From Phytophthora sp. 'mugwort' (lineage: Eukaryota > Oomycota > Peronosporomycetes > Peronosporales > Peronosporaceae), in the NCBI GenBank assembly GCA_033558025.1, contig JAUCEF010000012.1, positions 2,232,001-2,296,000 of the forward strand: 64,000 nt of DNA, read 5' to 3'. Below are positions 50,918 through 60,488 of this stretch, in pieces (the stretch's first letter is position 1; every line of letters begins with the position of its first letter). The translations under genes and the position numbers were made by a program. Under the pieces are notes generated by a model. That model did no database searches and was not told where the DNA came from. It was given only the letters and a program-made list of their open reading frames with translations.

Positions 50918-51254
50918 GGGTTGCCAGGTTTTGGTACTGTGTACCAGTAACCGGTTAACCCGAACCGGTCCAACACGATCCCGCGATGTTTACGGTACGT
51001 TGTTTACGCAACCGATGATTAGACGAGTAGGATGATTGGACGAGTGCGGAGTGTTGGTGATTGGATGCACCAAATGATTGGATGCAGGGCTGCATATCTA
51101 TGTGGTAGACTAGGTAGTGTAAGCTCCGATAAATCAATCACTTTCGAATCTTCCTTCTTCAGCTCAAGTGGTCTTCACTCCGGTCTTCGCACCAAGTGCA
51201 GAACCTCCTTCGCTCCGTCCAAGCTTTACGTATCAAGATCCATACCTTTTATCA
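50912..51254 (+). repeat. Copia-A' LTR 2
   Basis: 343 bp, joined directly to truncated integrase sequence (CCGTAC) on its left. Confidence 0.9.
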
Positions 51255-51258
51255 GGTT

Positions 51259-53062
51259 ATGAGCCCAAGCACCATGTCCTCTGCCCAAGACGTCTCGACC
51301 ATCCTCTGCCCAAGACGTCTCGACCAAGGTCTCCATCGACAAGTTCAACGGAGACAACTACGCGACGTGGAACCGCTACATGCGTGGCGTGTTCCTGACC
51401 AAGTCGGTGTGGCATGTCGTGAACCGGGAGACGAAGCCAAGCTTCACAGACTCCCGGGCCAAGGACGAGTATGTCAAGTCGAGCAACATCGCTTTTGGAC
51501 TGATGTTGCTTCACATGGACGCCGACTACCATCATGTGGTCGATGACTGCGAGGAAGCATGGATCGCGTGGACGCGCTTGAAGACGCTGTACGGTGGATC
51601 GCAGAAGGCTGGTCGCATCTACCTCAAGCGACAGCTCTTCAGCATGGAGATGTCGGAAGGCGGCAATGTGTTCCATCATTGCAATGATGTCCTGAACATC
51701 AGCGCCAAGCTCAGCAGCATCGGCGCCAAGATGGAGGACGAGGACGTGGCGATCTGCTTGCTGCGCAGTCTCCCCAAGAGCTACGAGAACGTCGTGCTGA
51801 ACTTGGAGATGAGCAATGCAGAGCTGCGGTCGCAAGACGTTGTGAAGGTGCTCACGAACGAGCACATCAAGCGACAAGGCGAGAAGACGGCGACGGTGAA
51901 AACTGAAGACGCGGCCAAGGCGGTCAACACCGACCGTGAGCCTCGCCAATGCACGTACTGCGGTAAATTGGGGCATGTCATTGACAAGTGCTGGACCAAG
52001 CAGAAGGACGAGAACCGAGGGCCAAGACGCGGCGGCAACGGCCGTGGACGCGGGGCCAACAACATCCAGTGGAGAAACGACAGCGACGGCTACGACAACG
52101 ATCGTCCCACGATCGAGTGGCGTTCGCGGTTTCCCTGGAAATGTGGAGTTTCGACGGACAAGAATGTGTCCGGGATGTGGGCGGTCGACAGCGGTGCCAC
52201 GCACCATATTTGCAACGACAAGTCCAAGTTCGCCAATTTGATCGAGCGAAATGAAGACGAACTTTCGGTGGCCGATGGCAACAAGGCTGCCATCAAGGGT
52301 GTGGGGACCATCGTGGAAAGAGTGGTCCTGTCCAACGGCGACGAGCGCGAGATCGAGATCAAGAACGCGCTTTACGTGCCAAATATGAGCAAGAATCTGC
52401 TTTCAGTGCCGCAGATAAACAAGCATGGCAAGTTCCAAGTGATATTTGACGGCACTGAGATGCACGTTTCGCGCAAGGACTCGAATCAAGTGGTGGCGAC
52501 GGCGGATCTCGTGGATGGACTCTACTGGCTTCGCACACCTCAGCGATCGGCAAATGCGGCGACAAGTGGAAGGACGGTCGATTTGCACGCGCGTATGGGT
52601 CACGCTCCAGTCGAAGTTCTTCGCAAGATGGTCGACACCAAGATGATCAAGGACGCGAAAGCACCTTCCAAGTCGAGTGGACCAAGTGTGTGTCGTGGTT
52701 GCCAGCAAGGCAAAATGGTCCAAAAACCATTCCCAAGCAATCGTGACAAGCGTCGCTACGATACATTTGAGCTGCTCCACTTCGACATCTGCGGACCCAT
52801 GGAGGAAAACTCGCTTGGCGGCAGCAAGTACCTGCTCCTGATCGTGGACGAAGCCAGCGGATGCATGAAGGGTTTCCGTCTGCGTGCCAAGTCGGAGAGT
52901 GAAGACTGCATCAAGACATACATCATGAAGGTGCAGACGCAGTTTGGCAAGAAGGTCAAGTTTGTGCGGCACGACGGAGCTCGTGAGTTTGCGACTAACT
53001 CGCTCAAGGATTTTTACGAAGACGAAGGCATCGAGCAGCAAACCACGGTTCCGTACTATTGA
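51259..53062 (+). pseudogene. Truncated copia-A' gag-pol, unit 2, start region frameshifted
   Basis: The primer-site ATG is at 51259, but a 25-bp duplication shifts the frame about 13 codons in. From the ATG at 51380 (MRGVFLTK) the remainder is open to 53062. The knuckle keeps its His ([11 protein letters not shown]). Unit 2 has FRLRAK where units 1 and 3 have FCLRAK. Confidence 0.85.
51277..51326 (+). repeat. 25-bp tandem duplication at the start of gag
   Basis: Bases 51277-51301 are repeated at 51302-51326. The same duplication is at 53421-53470, 55566-55615 and, on the minus strand, 48363-48412. It is absent from the unit at 49139. It shifts the Gag frame and marks copies of common origin. 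Confidence 0.9.
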
Positions 53063-53398
53063 GGGTTGCCAGGTTTGGTACTGTGTACCAGTAACCGGTT
53101 AACCCGAACCGGTCCAACACGATCCCGCGATGTTTACGGTACGTTGTTTACGCAACCGATGATTAGACGAGTAGGATGATTGGACGAGTGCGGAGTGTTG
53201 GTGATTGGATGCACCAAATGATTGGATGCAGGGCTGCATATCTATGTGGTAGACTAGGTAGTGTAAGCTCCGATAAATCAATCACTTTCGAATCTTCCTT
53301 CTTCAGCTCAAGTGGTCTTCACTCCGGTCTTCGCACCAAGTGCAGAACCTCCTTCGCTCCGTCCAAGCTTTACGTATCAAGATCCATACCTTTTATCA
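53057..53398 (+). repeat. Copia-A' LTR 3
   Basis: 342 bp; it has AGGTTTGG where the others have AGGTTTTGG. Confidence 0.9.
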
Positions 53399-53402
53399 GG
53401 TT

Positions 53403-55206
53403 ATGAGCCCAAGCACCATGTCCTCTGCCCAAGACGTCTCGACCATCCTCTGCCCAAGACGTCTCGACCAAGGTCTCCATCGACAAGTTCAACGGAGACA
53501 ACTACGCGACGTGGAACCGCTACATGCGTGGCGTGTTCCTGACCAAGTCGGTGTGGCATGTCGTGAACCGGGAGACGAAGCCAAGCTTCACAGACTCCCG
53601 GGCCAAGGACGAGTATGTCAAGTCGAGCAACATCGCTTTTGGACTGATGTTGCTTCACATGGACGCCGACTACCATCATGTGGTCGATGACTGCGAGGAA
53701 GCATGGATCGCGTGGACGCGCTTGAAGACGCTGTACGGTGGATCGCAGAAGGCTGGTCGCATCTACCTCAAGCGACAGCTCTTCAGCATGGAGATGTCGG
53801 AAGGCGGCAATGTGTTCCATCATTGCAATGATGTCCTGAACATCAGCGCCAAGCTCAGCAGCATCGGCGCCAAGATGGAGGACGAGGACGTGGCGATCTG
53901 CTTGCTGCGCAGTCTCCCCAAGAGCTACGAGAACGTCGTGCTGAACTTGGAGATGAGCAATGCAGAGCTGCGGTCGCAAGACGTTGTGAAGGTGCTCACG
54001 AACGAGCACATCAAGCGACAAGGCGAGAAGACGGCGACGGTGAAAACTGAAGACGCGGCCAAGGCGGTCAACACCGACCGTGAGCCTCGCCAATGCACGT
54101 ACTGCGGTAAATTGGGGCATGTCATTGACAAGTGCTGGACCAAGCAGAAGGACGAGAACCGAGGGCCAAGACGCGGCGGCAACGGCCGTGGACGCGGGGC
54201 CAACAACATCCAGTGGAGAAACGACAGCGACGGCTACGACAACGATCGTCCCACGATCGAGTGGCGTTCGCGGTTTCCCTGGAAATGTGGAGTTTCGACG
54301 GACAAGAATGTGTCCGGGATGTGGGCGGTCGACAGCGGTGCCACGCACCATATTTGCAACGACAAGTCCAAGTTCGCCAATTTGATCGAGCGAAATGAAG
54401 ACGAACTTTCGGTGGCCGATGGCAACAAGGCTGCCATCAAGGGTGTGGGGACCATCGTGGAAAGAGTGGTCCTGTCCAACGGCGACGAGCGCGAGATCGA
54501 GATCAAGAACGCGCTTTACGTGCCAAATATGAGCAAGAATCTGCTTTCAGTGCCGCAGATAAACAAGCATGGCAAGTTCCAAGTGATATTTGACGGCACT
54601 GAGATGCACGTTTCGCGCAAGGACTCGAATCAAGTGGTGGCGACGGCGGATCTCGTGGATGGACTCTACTGGCTTCGCACACCTCAGCGATCGGCAAATG
54701 CGGCGACAAGTGGAAGGACGGTCGATTTGCACGCGCGTATGGGTCACGCTCCAGTCGAAGTTCTTCGCAAGATGGTCGACACCAAGATGATCAAGGACGC
54801 GAAAGCACCTTCCAAGTCGAGTGGACCAAGTGTGTGTCGTGGTTGCCAGCAAGGCAAAATGGTCCAAAAACCATTCCCAAGCAATCGTGACAAGCGTCGC
54901 TACGATACATTTGAGCTGCTCCACTTCGACATCTGCGGACCCATGGAGGAAAACTCGCTTGGCGGCAGCAAGTACCTGCTCCTGATCGTGGACGAAGCCA
55001 GCGGATGCATGAAGGGTTTCTGTCTGCGTGCCAAGTCGGAGAGTGAAGACTGCATCAAGACATACATCATGAAGGTGCAGACGCAGTTTGGCAAGAAGGT
55101 CAAGTTTGTGCGGCACGACGGAGCTCGTGAGTTTGCGACTAACTCGCTCAAGGATTTTTACGAAGACGAAGGCATCGAGCAGCAAACCACGGTTCCGTAC
55201 TATTGA
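53403..55206 (+). pseudogene. Truncated copia-A' gag-pol, unit 3, start region frameshifted
   Basis: Almost identical to unit 2, with the 25-bp duplication (53421-53470) and an open frame from the ATG at 53524 to the stop at 55204-55206. It ends at the same CCGTAC/LTR junction in the integrase, after the second Asp. Confidence 0.85.
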
Positions 55207-55543
55207 GGGTTGCCAGGTTTTGGTACTGTGTACCAGTAACCGGTTAACCCGAACCGGTCCAACACGATCCCGCGATGTTTACGGTACGTTGTTTACGCAA
55301 CCGATGATTAGACGAGTAGGATGATTGGACGAGTGCGGAGTGTTGGTGATTGGATGCACCAAATGATTGGATGCAGGGCTGCATATCTATGTGGTAGACT
55401 AGGTAGTGTAAGCTCCGATAAATCAATCACTTTCGAATCTTCCTTCTTCAGCTCAAGTGGTCTTCACTCCGGTCTTCGCACCAAGTGCAGAACCTCCTTC
55501 GCTCCGTCCAAGCTTTACGTATCAAGATCCATACCTTTTATCA
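55201..55543 (+). repeat. Copia-A' LTR 4
   Basis: 343 bp; the last copia LTR in the window, with its primer site at 55544-55559. Confidence 0.9.
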
Positions 55544-55547
55544 GGTT

Positions 55548-55775
55548 ATGAGCCCAAGCACCATGTCCTCTGCCCAAGACGTCTCGACCATCCTCTGCCC
55601 AAGACGTCTCGACCAAGGTCTCCATCGACAAGTTCAACGGAGACAACTACGCGACGTGGAACCGCTACATGCGTGGCGTGTTCCTGGCCAAGTCGACGTG
55701 GCATGTGGTGAATCGGGAAACGTCTCCATCCTTTACGGACTCCCGGGCCAAGGACGAGTATGTCAAGTCGAGCGT
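55548..55775 (+). pseudogene. Copia-A' gag start, broken at the Polinton junction
   Basis: It begins like units 2 and 3, including the 25-bp duplication, but from about 55687 carries many substitutions ([16 protein letters not shown]) toward another subtype. It ends after AAGTCGAGC at 55775. Beyond that no copia sequence is recognisable. Confidence 0.8.
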
Positions 55776-56022
55776 AGAAGTCGTTGCGGCCGTTGGAACC
55801 TCAACCTGGAAAGTGGTGTTCTGGAATTGGATAGCATCGATGTTGTACTCAGAGTTGAATAGACTAATTGACTGGATCGCACAAACAACATCGCGGAAAT
55901 CGGCTGCCGAACCAGGGAATTGAGATCTCCATGTAGAGTTGTATCCGTCTGCTACAAGGTTTGCTATCAATTTTCAAGAAACCTGCCATGACGACTATAT
56001 GATCATCGATAAACTTATTCAT
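55776..56022 (-). pseudogene. N-terminal fragment of a capsid-like (possibly penton/minor capsid) protein
   Basis: The ATG at 56020-56022 overlaps the ATPase stop (ATGAATAA), suggesting co-transcribed genes. About 80 residues remain. A frame change near 55965 separates MNKFIDDHIVVMAGFLK from a stretch reading [14 protein letters not shown], then [11 protein letters not shown] and [15 protein letters not shown]. The pattern of a short polar start, a conserved segment about small/hydrophobic residues and an N-x-T-F strand resembles the first strands of jelly-roll minor capsid proteins in Polinton-like viruses. This is pattern recognition only. The rest is lost at the copia junction. Confidence 0.4.
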
Positions 56023-56705
56023 AATTTTCAGTTGAAATTGGCTTATCGAAGTTGTATCTGATTTCCCCCTTGACAGAGTCGATGAGCAACATCTGGCCTT
56101 TTCTTTCCGTAGCTTTGTTGTAGTAATATACAATCGATTGATCGTCCACTCCTTTGATATTGAAATCTCTGACGACCATCTGTAAATCTCGCTTTGAATT
56201 AGCTTTTAGGATAGCTACGTACTCAGAGTTGAGTCTAATCATTTTATCCGCAGCAAAGTAGCTATGGGATAGGAAAATGGTACTCAACTTGAAATGTCGT
56301 CCTCTGGTCATATAATGTGAGAAGATGTTCTTCTGGAGTAGCTTATCGTTGCTGTAAATCATCTATAATCACAAGTTCAGGTTTGTTGGAGCTCATTGGT
56401 GTATGACGAACCTGATCAACTTTGGGAGGGGCATCTGGATCAGCAAATGTGATGAAATCTCCGAGCTTGTCGCGGAGATAGTCATATAGCTCCTGGTGGG
56501 GATTGCGAGCTATAATCGTGAGATGGGCGAATACGTGTGGAGAATGCTTGAGAATGAAAAGGCAGAGATTGTTCTTCCCGCTAAACGAAGGACCAAGGAC
56601 AACCATTCGAAAGAGCTTCTTGATATCAAGAGCTGGGATATCACCCATAGCGGCAGATTTGAACTTCTTCGGAAGCGAAGCTCCGTAGTTTGGAATAGCA
56701 CTCAT
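56015..56705 (-). pseudogene. A32-like (FtsK/HerA) genome-packaging ATPase, one frameshift
   Basis: This family drives DNA into the capsid. From the ATG at 56703-56705 the frame gives MSAIPNYG, a Walker A region (VVLGPSFSGKNNL) and Walker B (ELVIIDD). Then one extra base in TTTAC at about 56356-56360 (AAA on the plus strand) shifts the frame. The C-terminal half continues in the next frame with KNIFSHYMTRGRH, LSTIFLSHSYF and LLIDSVKGEIRYNF, and stops at 56015. About 230 residues in total is a normal length. The Walker A Thr/Ser is Asn (GKN instead of GKT), which would be expected to weaken Mg-ATP binding. The frame is open upstream to 56777, so a slightly earlier start is possible. Confidence 0.85.
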
Positions 56706-56751
56706 CGTTGTGTGTTTAATCACGTGATCTATATAGATTGAGGCAAAAAAC

Positions 56752-58520
56752 ATGAGTTCTGGTTTCGCGTATCTCAACCAATATTCATATCACCGATTAC
56801 AATCCAGCCTTCTATCTAACGTTAGACGCCAGTGGCTTTCTAACCTATCAATATGCACAAACACTATACCTTAGCAAGAACGACTATCGTCTGACATACA
56901 TCACTGGGATCACTCCCGGGGTAGCCACACAAGGCATTTCCCTCGTGCCAGGGACTAACAACGATATTAGCGGTATTGGGACACTATCTTGTACTAATCT
57001 GATTATGAATGGATCCGCTGTAGTGGTGCTCCGAGCTATGTTATAGGTATCACTCCCGGGACAGCTGCATCGAGTAAAGCTCTTGTGCTTGATTCTACCC
57101 GCTCGTGTACAAACATTTATGGCATGACTTTCGACTCTGGAGGTACGGGGCTTGATGTGCCTACTTTGAGATTCGGATGGACGACATTCGACCAAAGTTT
57201 ATACTTGAACATCGTACAAGGATCAGCAACTGCCTCAAGGGCAGTCGTCCTAAATAGCACTAAAGACATTACAGGGATCAATATTCTATCAGCAGCTTCA
57301 ATAAATGGAACTGCTTCGGTTTCGGGGGCTTCTGCTGATTTTGGAAATATCAGCATATCATCTACATCTGTGATTACATCATCAAGGAATATCATCAACA
57401 TAGGATCGATATCAACTTCTTCTACAATCTCTTCGATTCGTACTACAAGTGGCAATAGTTTTAGCTCTACATGCGGTAGCAGCTTCTGCGTTCTGAACCA
57501 TCTAATCAATTCCGCAGCGTACTTTGGGACCACTTCCCCTCATGATCTGATATTAATGACTAACGGTTCTGCTCGTTTGGCAATCAATAGCACTACCGGA
57601 AATATTTCTGGCATAACTAACCTCAGCGCAACGGGAACGATAACCGCTAATACTATTGCCGGATTTCTCACATATGGTAATCAGAATCAGATAACGACGC
57701 TAGGACCATTAACTGAGCTAGGAATAAATGCATATAATTCCACTGCGTATTGCGAGATTAGAGGTAGTGGGTTTGACTATCTGGATGGTAGCTACACTCG
57801 AATGTGTCGTTTTGCTGGCTCTAAGTTAACTCCTTGCGAATTCGGATAGAGGTCCATAACGGCTCTAGCGGTACTACGACCAATGCAAGCTGGATTGGCA
57901 ATATTAGCTCAACTGATCTTCGGTTTGGAACGGGAAACGCGATTACAATGATTCTAACAGCTGGTGGACGTCTCGGAGTCGCTACCACTACACCAAGCGC
58001 TCCTCTAACCGTTAGCAATGCTGTTAGTTTCACTTTCGGGGCTGGATCGAGTACAGTCTATAGACTACGGACAGACTCTGGAGTGACTGAATCAGCACTT
58101 GGGCCTATCGTTTATTCAGTCGCTGCTAATTTTGGGGGCTACATCGCCTGTACTGCTATGGCGATGACTTCGGATCGCCGTTTGAAACGAAATATCATTC
58201 CTGCGCCTCTTGATCGTATCAGGAGACTTTACGATAGTGTAGATGTCAAAATTTACGAATGGATTGAGTCGGAGAATCGGCAAGGTCAAGAAGTCGGCCT
58301 CATTGCTCAGGACTTAGTCTCCGCTCATCTGACTGATCTGATTAGTGTATTTTATCGTGATGATATCGAGGAAGGAGAGGACCCAGCGCTTGAGCCAGCA
58401 AAGCAACAGCTCAATGTCGATTATAGTCGAATAGCGGTATACAACCTCAAGATGATCCAGCATCTATTGACTGAAGTAGCCGATTTAAAAACTCGACTCA
58501 GTAGTATAGAACAAGCATGA
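56752..58520 (+). pseudogene. Tail-fibre-like protein with C-terminal Peptidase S74 chaperone domain, frameshifted
   Basis: The start is probably the ATG at 56752 (MSSGFAYLN). Frame changes occur near 56785, 57030 and 57843, so about 585 codons lie in four pieces. The middle is low-complexity and rich in Ser, Thr, Gly and Asn. It has recurrent units (ITGITPG, VIGITPG, then ALVLDS or AVVLNS, then ITGIN.LSA) of the kind that form trimeric beta fibres. The C-terminus has SDRRLKRNI, the signature of S74 intramolecular chaperones (the Ser at the cleavage site), followed by EVGLIAQDL and a helical LLTEVADLKTRLSSIEQ end. In phage fibres this domain trimerises the stalk and cleaves itself off. A role in attachment is inferred. 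It is coded opposite to the neighbouring ATPase. Confidence 0.8.
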
Positions 58521-58696
58521 AGGAATTAAGCTACATATTCAGAGTATTAAGCAAACGATTGAAGAAATACGACGCTCTGCTTAGCAACGGTCGTGTTGTA
58601 TCATTTGGTGGCATTCGGAGCAATGGTGAGCCTTACGATCAATACAGAGATGCAACCCCGCTGAAGGCATACAGTGCGTTTGATGAGCGCGCGTAG
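58517..58696 (+). CDS. Small unrecognised protein (59 aa), probably shortened by a TAG
   Basis: Its ATG overlaps the fibre-gene stop (ATGA, 58517-58520). Motifs are KKYDALLSNGRVVSFGG and YRDATPLKAYS. They recall short proteins of large DNA viruses and Polinton-like viruses whose family I cannot name with certainty. After TAG at 58694-58696 the same frame stays open to TGA 58733-58735, adding RLRAAYGQ-type basic sequence. That TGA overlaps the next ATG in another ATGA. The original gene therefore probably ended at 58735, and the TAG is a later nonsense change. Confidence 0.55.
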   Translation: MKELSYIFRVLSKRLKKYDALLSNGRVVSFGGIRSNGEPYDQYRDATPLKAYSAFDERA

Positions 58697-58731
58697 CGGC
58701 TCCGGGCGGCCTATGGTCAGCCACCACAACG

Positions 58732-59028
58732 ATGAAGACAGATGCTATAAAAGACACGGAGCAATCGATAACGAGCGCCCATATTCAACTGACTTGTTCT
58801 CGAAAAAATTTCTATGGACCTAATATATGCAACATGGGTTGCTATCCGAGTAAAGGAATCAAAACTAATCTACTAAATGATGAGCCGAGTCAAGTTTTAG
58901 GATCAACCCTGTTGAGCGCTGATCAAATCGTAGTATTAGGAGATAATGTCTTTCTCCCGACGCAAACATCTGACGGTGAGTCAGCCATACTTGAGATTAC
59001 CGTAAGCGATAAAAAAATTAAGCAATAA
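58732..59028 (+). CDS. Unrecognised protein (98 aa)
   Basis: It starts at the ATG of the ATGA overlap at 58732-58735, third in the fibre cassette. It has five Cys and Asn-rich stretches near the middle (NFYGPNICNMGCYPSKG), then SADQIVVLGDNVFLP, and ends with a Lys-rich tail. A CxPSK-like segment close to Gly could be a lipid anchor only if it were N-terminal, which it is not in this frame. No family assigned. Confidence 0.5.
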   Translation: MKTDAIKDTEQSITSAHIQLTCSRKNFYGPNICNMGCYPSKGIKTNLLNDEPSQVLGSTLLSADQIVVLGDNVFLPTQTSDGESAILEITVSDKKIKQ

Positions 59029-59079
59029 AATTGCTGTCTATCGAGGGCGAGCCAATAAAGCAATGAGGAGTGGATTAGC

Positions 59080-59343
59080 TTAGATAGCGAACGTCTTGAC
59101 TGTTTTTGTTTTTTTCTTTGGCTGATAGGCCCATACCTTCCCTCCCTGAGTTTGAGTCGTTGCATCTACCTTCTTAGCCGATTTATCGAGATCAGTTGCC
59201 CAAACGGCTGCTTGAGTTTTCTGAGGTCGCTCGCTCATGATGAGATTCTTCATGATTGCTTTAAGCTCAGCAACGTTGAGATCGGCGTTATCACCATAGC
59301 TACCCCCGGATCTGGCGATGATGTGTGTATTGAAGAAGAACAT
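59080..59343 (-). CDS. Unrecognised small basic protein (87 aa)
   Basis: The ATG is at 59341-59343, 12 bp beyond the stop of the next minus-strand gene. It has a helical NVAELKAIMKNLIMSERPQ segment, then VDATTQTQGGKVWAYQP and a KKKTKTVK basic tail. The TTQTQ stretch resembles TQT-type dynein light chain LC8 anchors (see findings). It could be a structural or DNA-associated protein; nothing stronger can be said. Confidence 0.5.
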   Translation of the reverse strand: MFFFNTHIIARSGGSYGDNADLNVAELKAIMKNLIMSERPQKTQAAVWATDLDKSAKKVDATTQTQGGKVWAYQPKKKTKTVKTFAI

Positions 59344-59355
59344 ATGTGTCTCTGA

Positions 59356-60488
59356 TTATAGTATTCGAGTGATAATATCGCGAAACTCGTTATCCGAGAT
59401 GAGATGGTTGCTGTACATATCAACTGTGAGAGACTTCAACTGCTTAATGATACTCGGTGCATCGTTGCCTAATTCAGCTCTCCTTTGAGCTTATCATACT
59501 CGGCTCGAAGAGTCTGTAGAGGATCCTCGAGTTTATCATGGAAATGGTACTGAAGATGCGTTATGGCGAGGATCTCTTTGAACATTTTTTTTATCATCGA
59601 TACTGAGCTTATCGTAAGCATCTTGGTCGATGTTTTGCTTATAGACAAGGATCTTGATCATAGCTTGAAGACTATCGCTAATCGAACACTTAGGACCGCA
59701 TTTACGTCGATTAGGCTGTACCAAAACCAGTGTCTTAGCATCAAGGTCTGGCAAACGAATGTACTTGCTACCGAGTTGTCGATATACGTACGCCGATGAA
59801 GTAGCTAAACCTTGAATCTCGTTAAGATTGTATGTTCTACCGCGTCTGACTACTCCATCAAGTGGAGCGACGCCTGCTCCCATAAGGCCACGTCCCTCTA
59901 ACTTGGGACGAACGTCAGAATAATTTTTAGCTTTCATCTGATAGACTGCTTTCGTAGCGATAAGGGCTGAATGGGTTGCCTTTAGAGCGGATCTCGCTGC
60001 TTTTGAGTTAAATCCTTTGACAGCCAGCTTAGCCGCTTCATATCGTTTCTGCGCCTCGCCATACGCCTGGAAAGAAGCTTCAGCGTCATCATGAAGTTTC
60101 TGTAGGTCTTCGTCATGGTATTCCCCTGCACTTTGTCTCGTGATATCTTGTGCGGTTCCTATGATAGCTTTGTTTAACCATCAGATTTTGATCAAGATTT
60201 TTTCGACGATCTTCATTCAGTTTCTTCTCCTGAACCACTCTCGCTGCTTCGTTATCATTCGAAGGGAAATCATAATCAATATTAGAGAGGTATGCGTCTA
60301 ACTCGTCAAAGTGATTCAGCAGCGATATGAATGTAGTCATCCATTGAATATTCTTCATTAATCCCTTCAAAGCAACACCAGACACTGGTTTGTGTTTTCT
60401 GTTGCTACCAATCGTGATGATATTGAAAGGCCGAGAGGTTGTCGGCTGACCGAAATAGTAATCTGCGTGGGGTCTGATTCCGTTTTTT
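59356..60488 (-). pseudogene. Large unrecognised Polinton gene, C-terminal part (frameshifted)
   Basis: Coding-quality sequence continues across four pieces, with frame changes near 60178, at the T8 run 59585-59592 and near 59470, ending at TAA 59356-59358. Readable stretches in order: GIRPHADYYFGQP, VSGVALKGLMKN, an acidic/helical region (NDNEAARVVQEKKLNED), Ala/Lys-rich helices (EAQKRYEAAKLAVKG), GRGLMGAGVAPLDG, YVYRQLGSKYIRLPDLD, NRRKCGPK, then THLQYHFHDKLEDP and ISDNEFRDII. The helical and basic content would fit an internal virion protein, but I do not recognise the family. It may be one gene with 60489-61630, split at a homopolymer. Confidence 0.5.

Larger units (their letters stand above)
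48790..55775 (+). mobile_element. Tandem array of truncated copia-A' units
   Basis: LTRs start at 48790, 50912, 53057 and 55201, a period of 2144-2145 bp for the last intervals. Each complete unit is LTR, primer site, gag, protease and the first two thirds of the integrase core, then the next LTR joined directly after CCGTAC. The pol remainder and the polypurine tract are missing. A nested insertion followed by unequal LTR recombination would give this. The array ends inside gag at 55775, where virus-like DNA begins. Confidence 0.85.

Noticed and set aside
1..55775. Ty3/gypsy or retrovirus assignment for the LTR elements
   Set aside because: The integrase precedes the reverse transcriptase and the GAG-pre-integrase and RVT_2-type motifs are those of Ty1/copia; no envelope gene is present.
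56752..58520. S74 fibre as evidence of a bacterial prophage or contaminating phage contig
   Set aside because: The neighbouring genes (Polinton ATPase, chromodomain integrase, family-B polymerase) are of eukaryotic virus-like type, and no phage morphogenesis genes are present.
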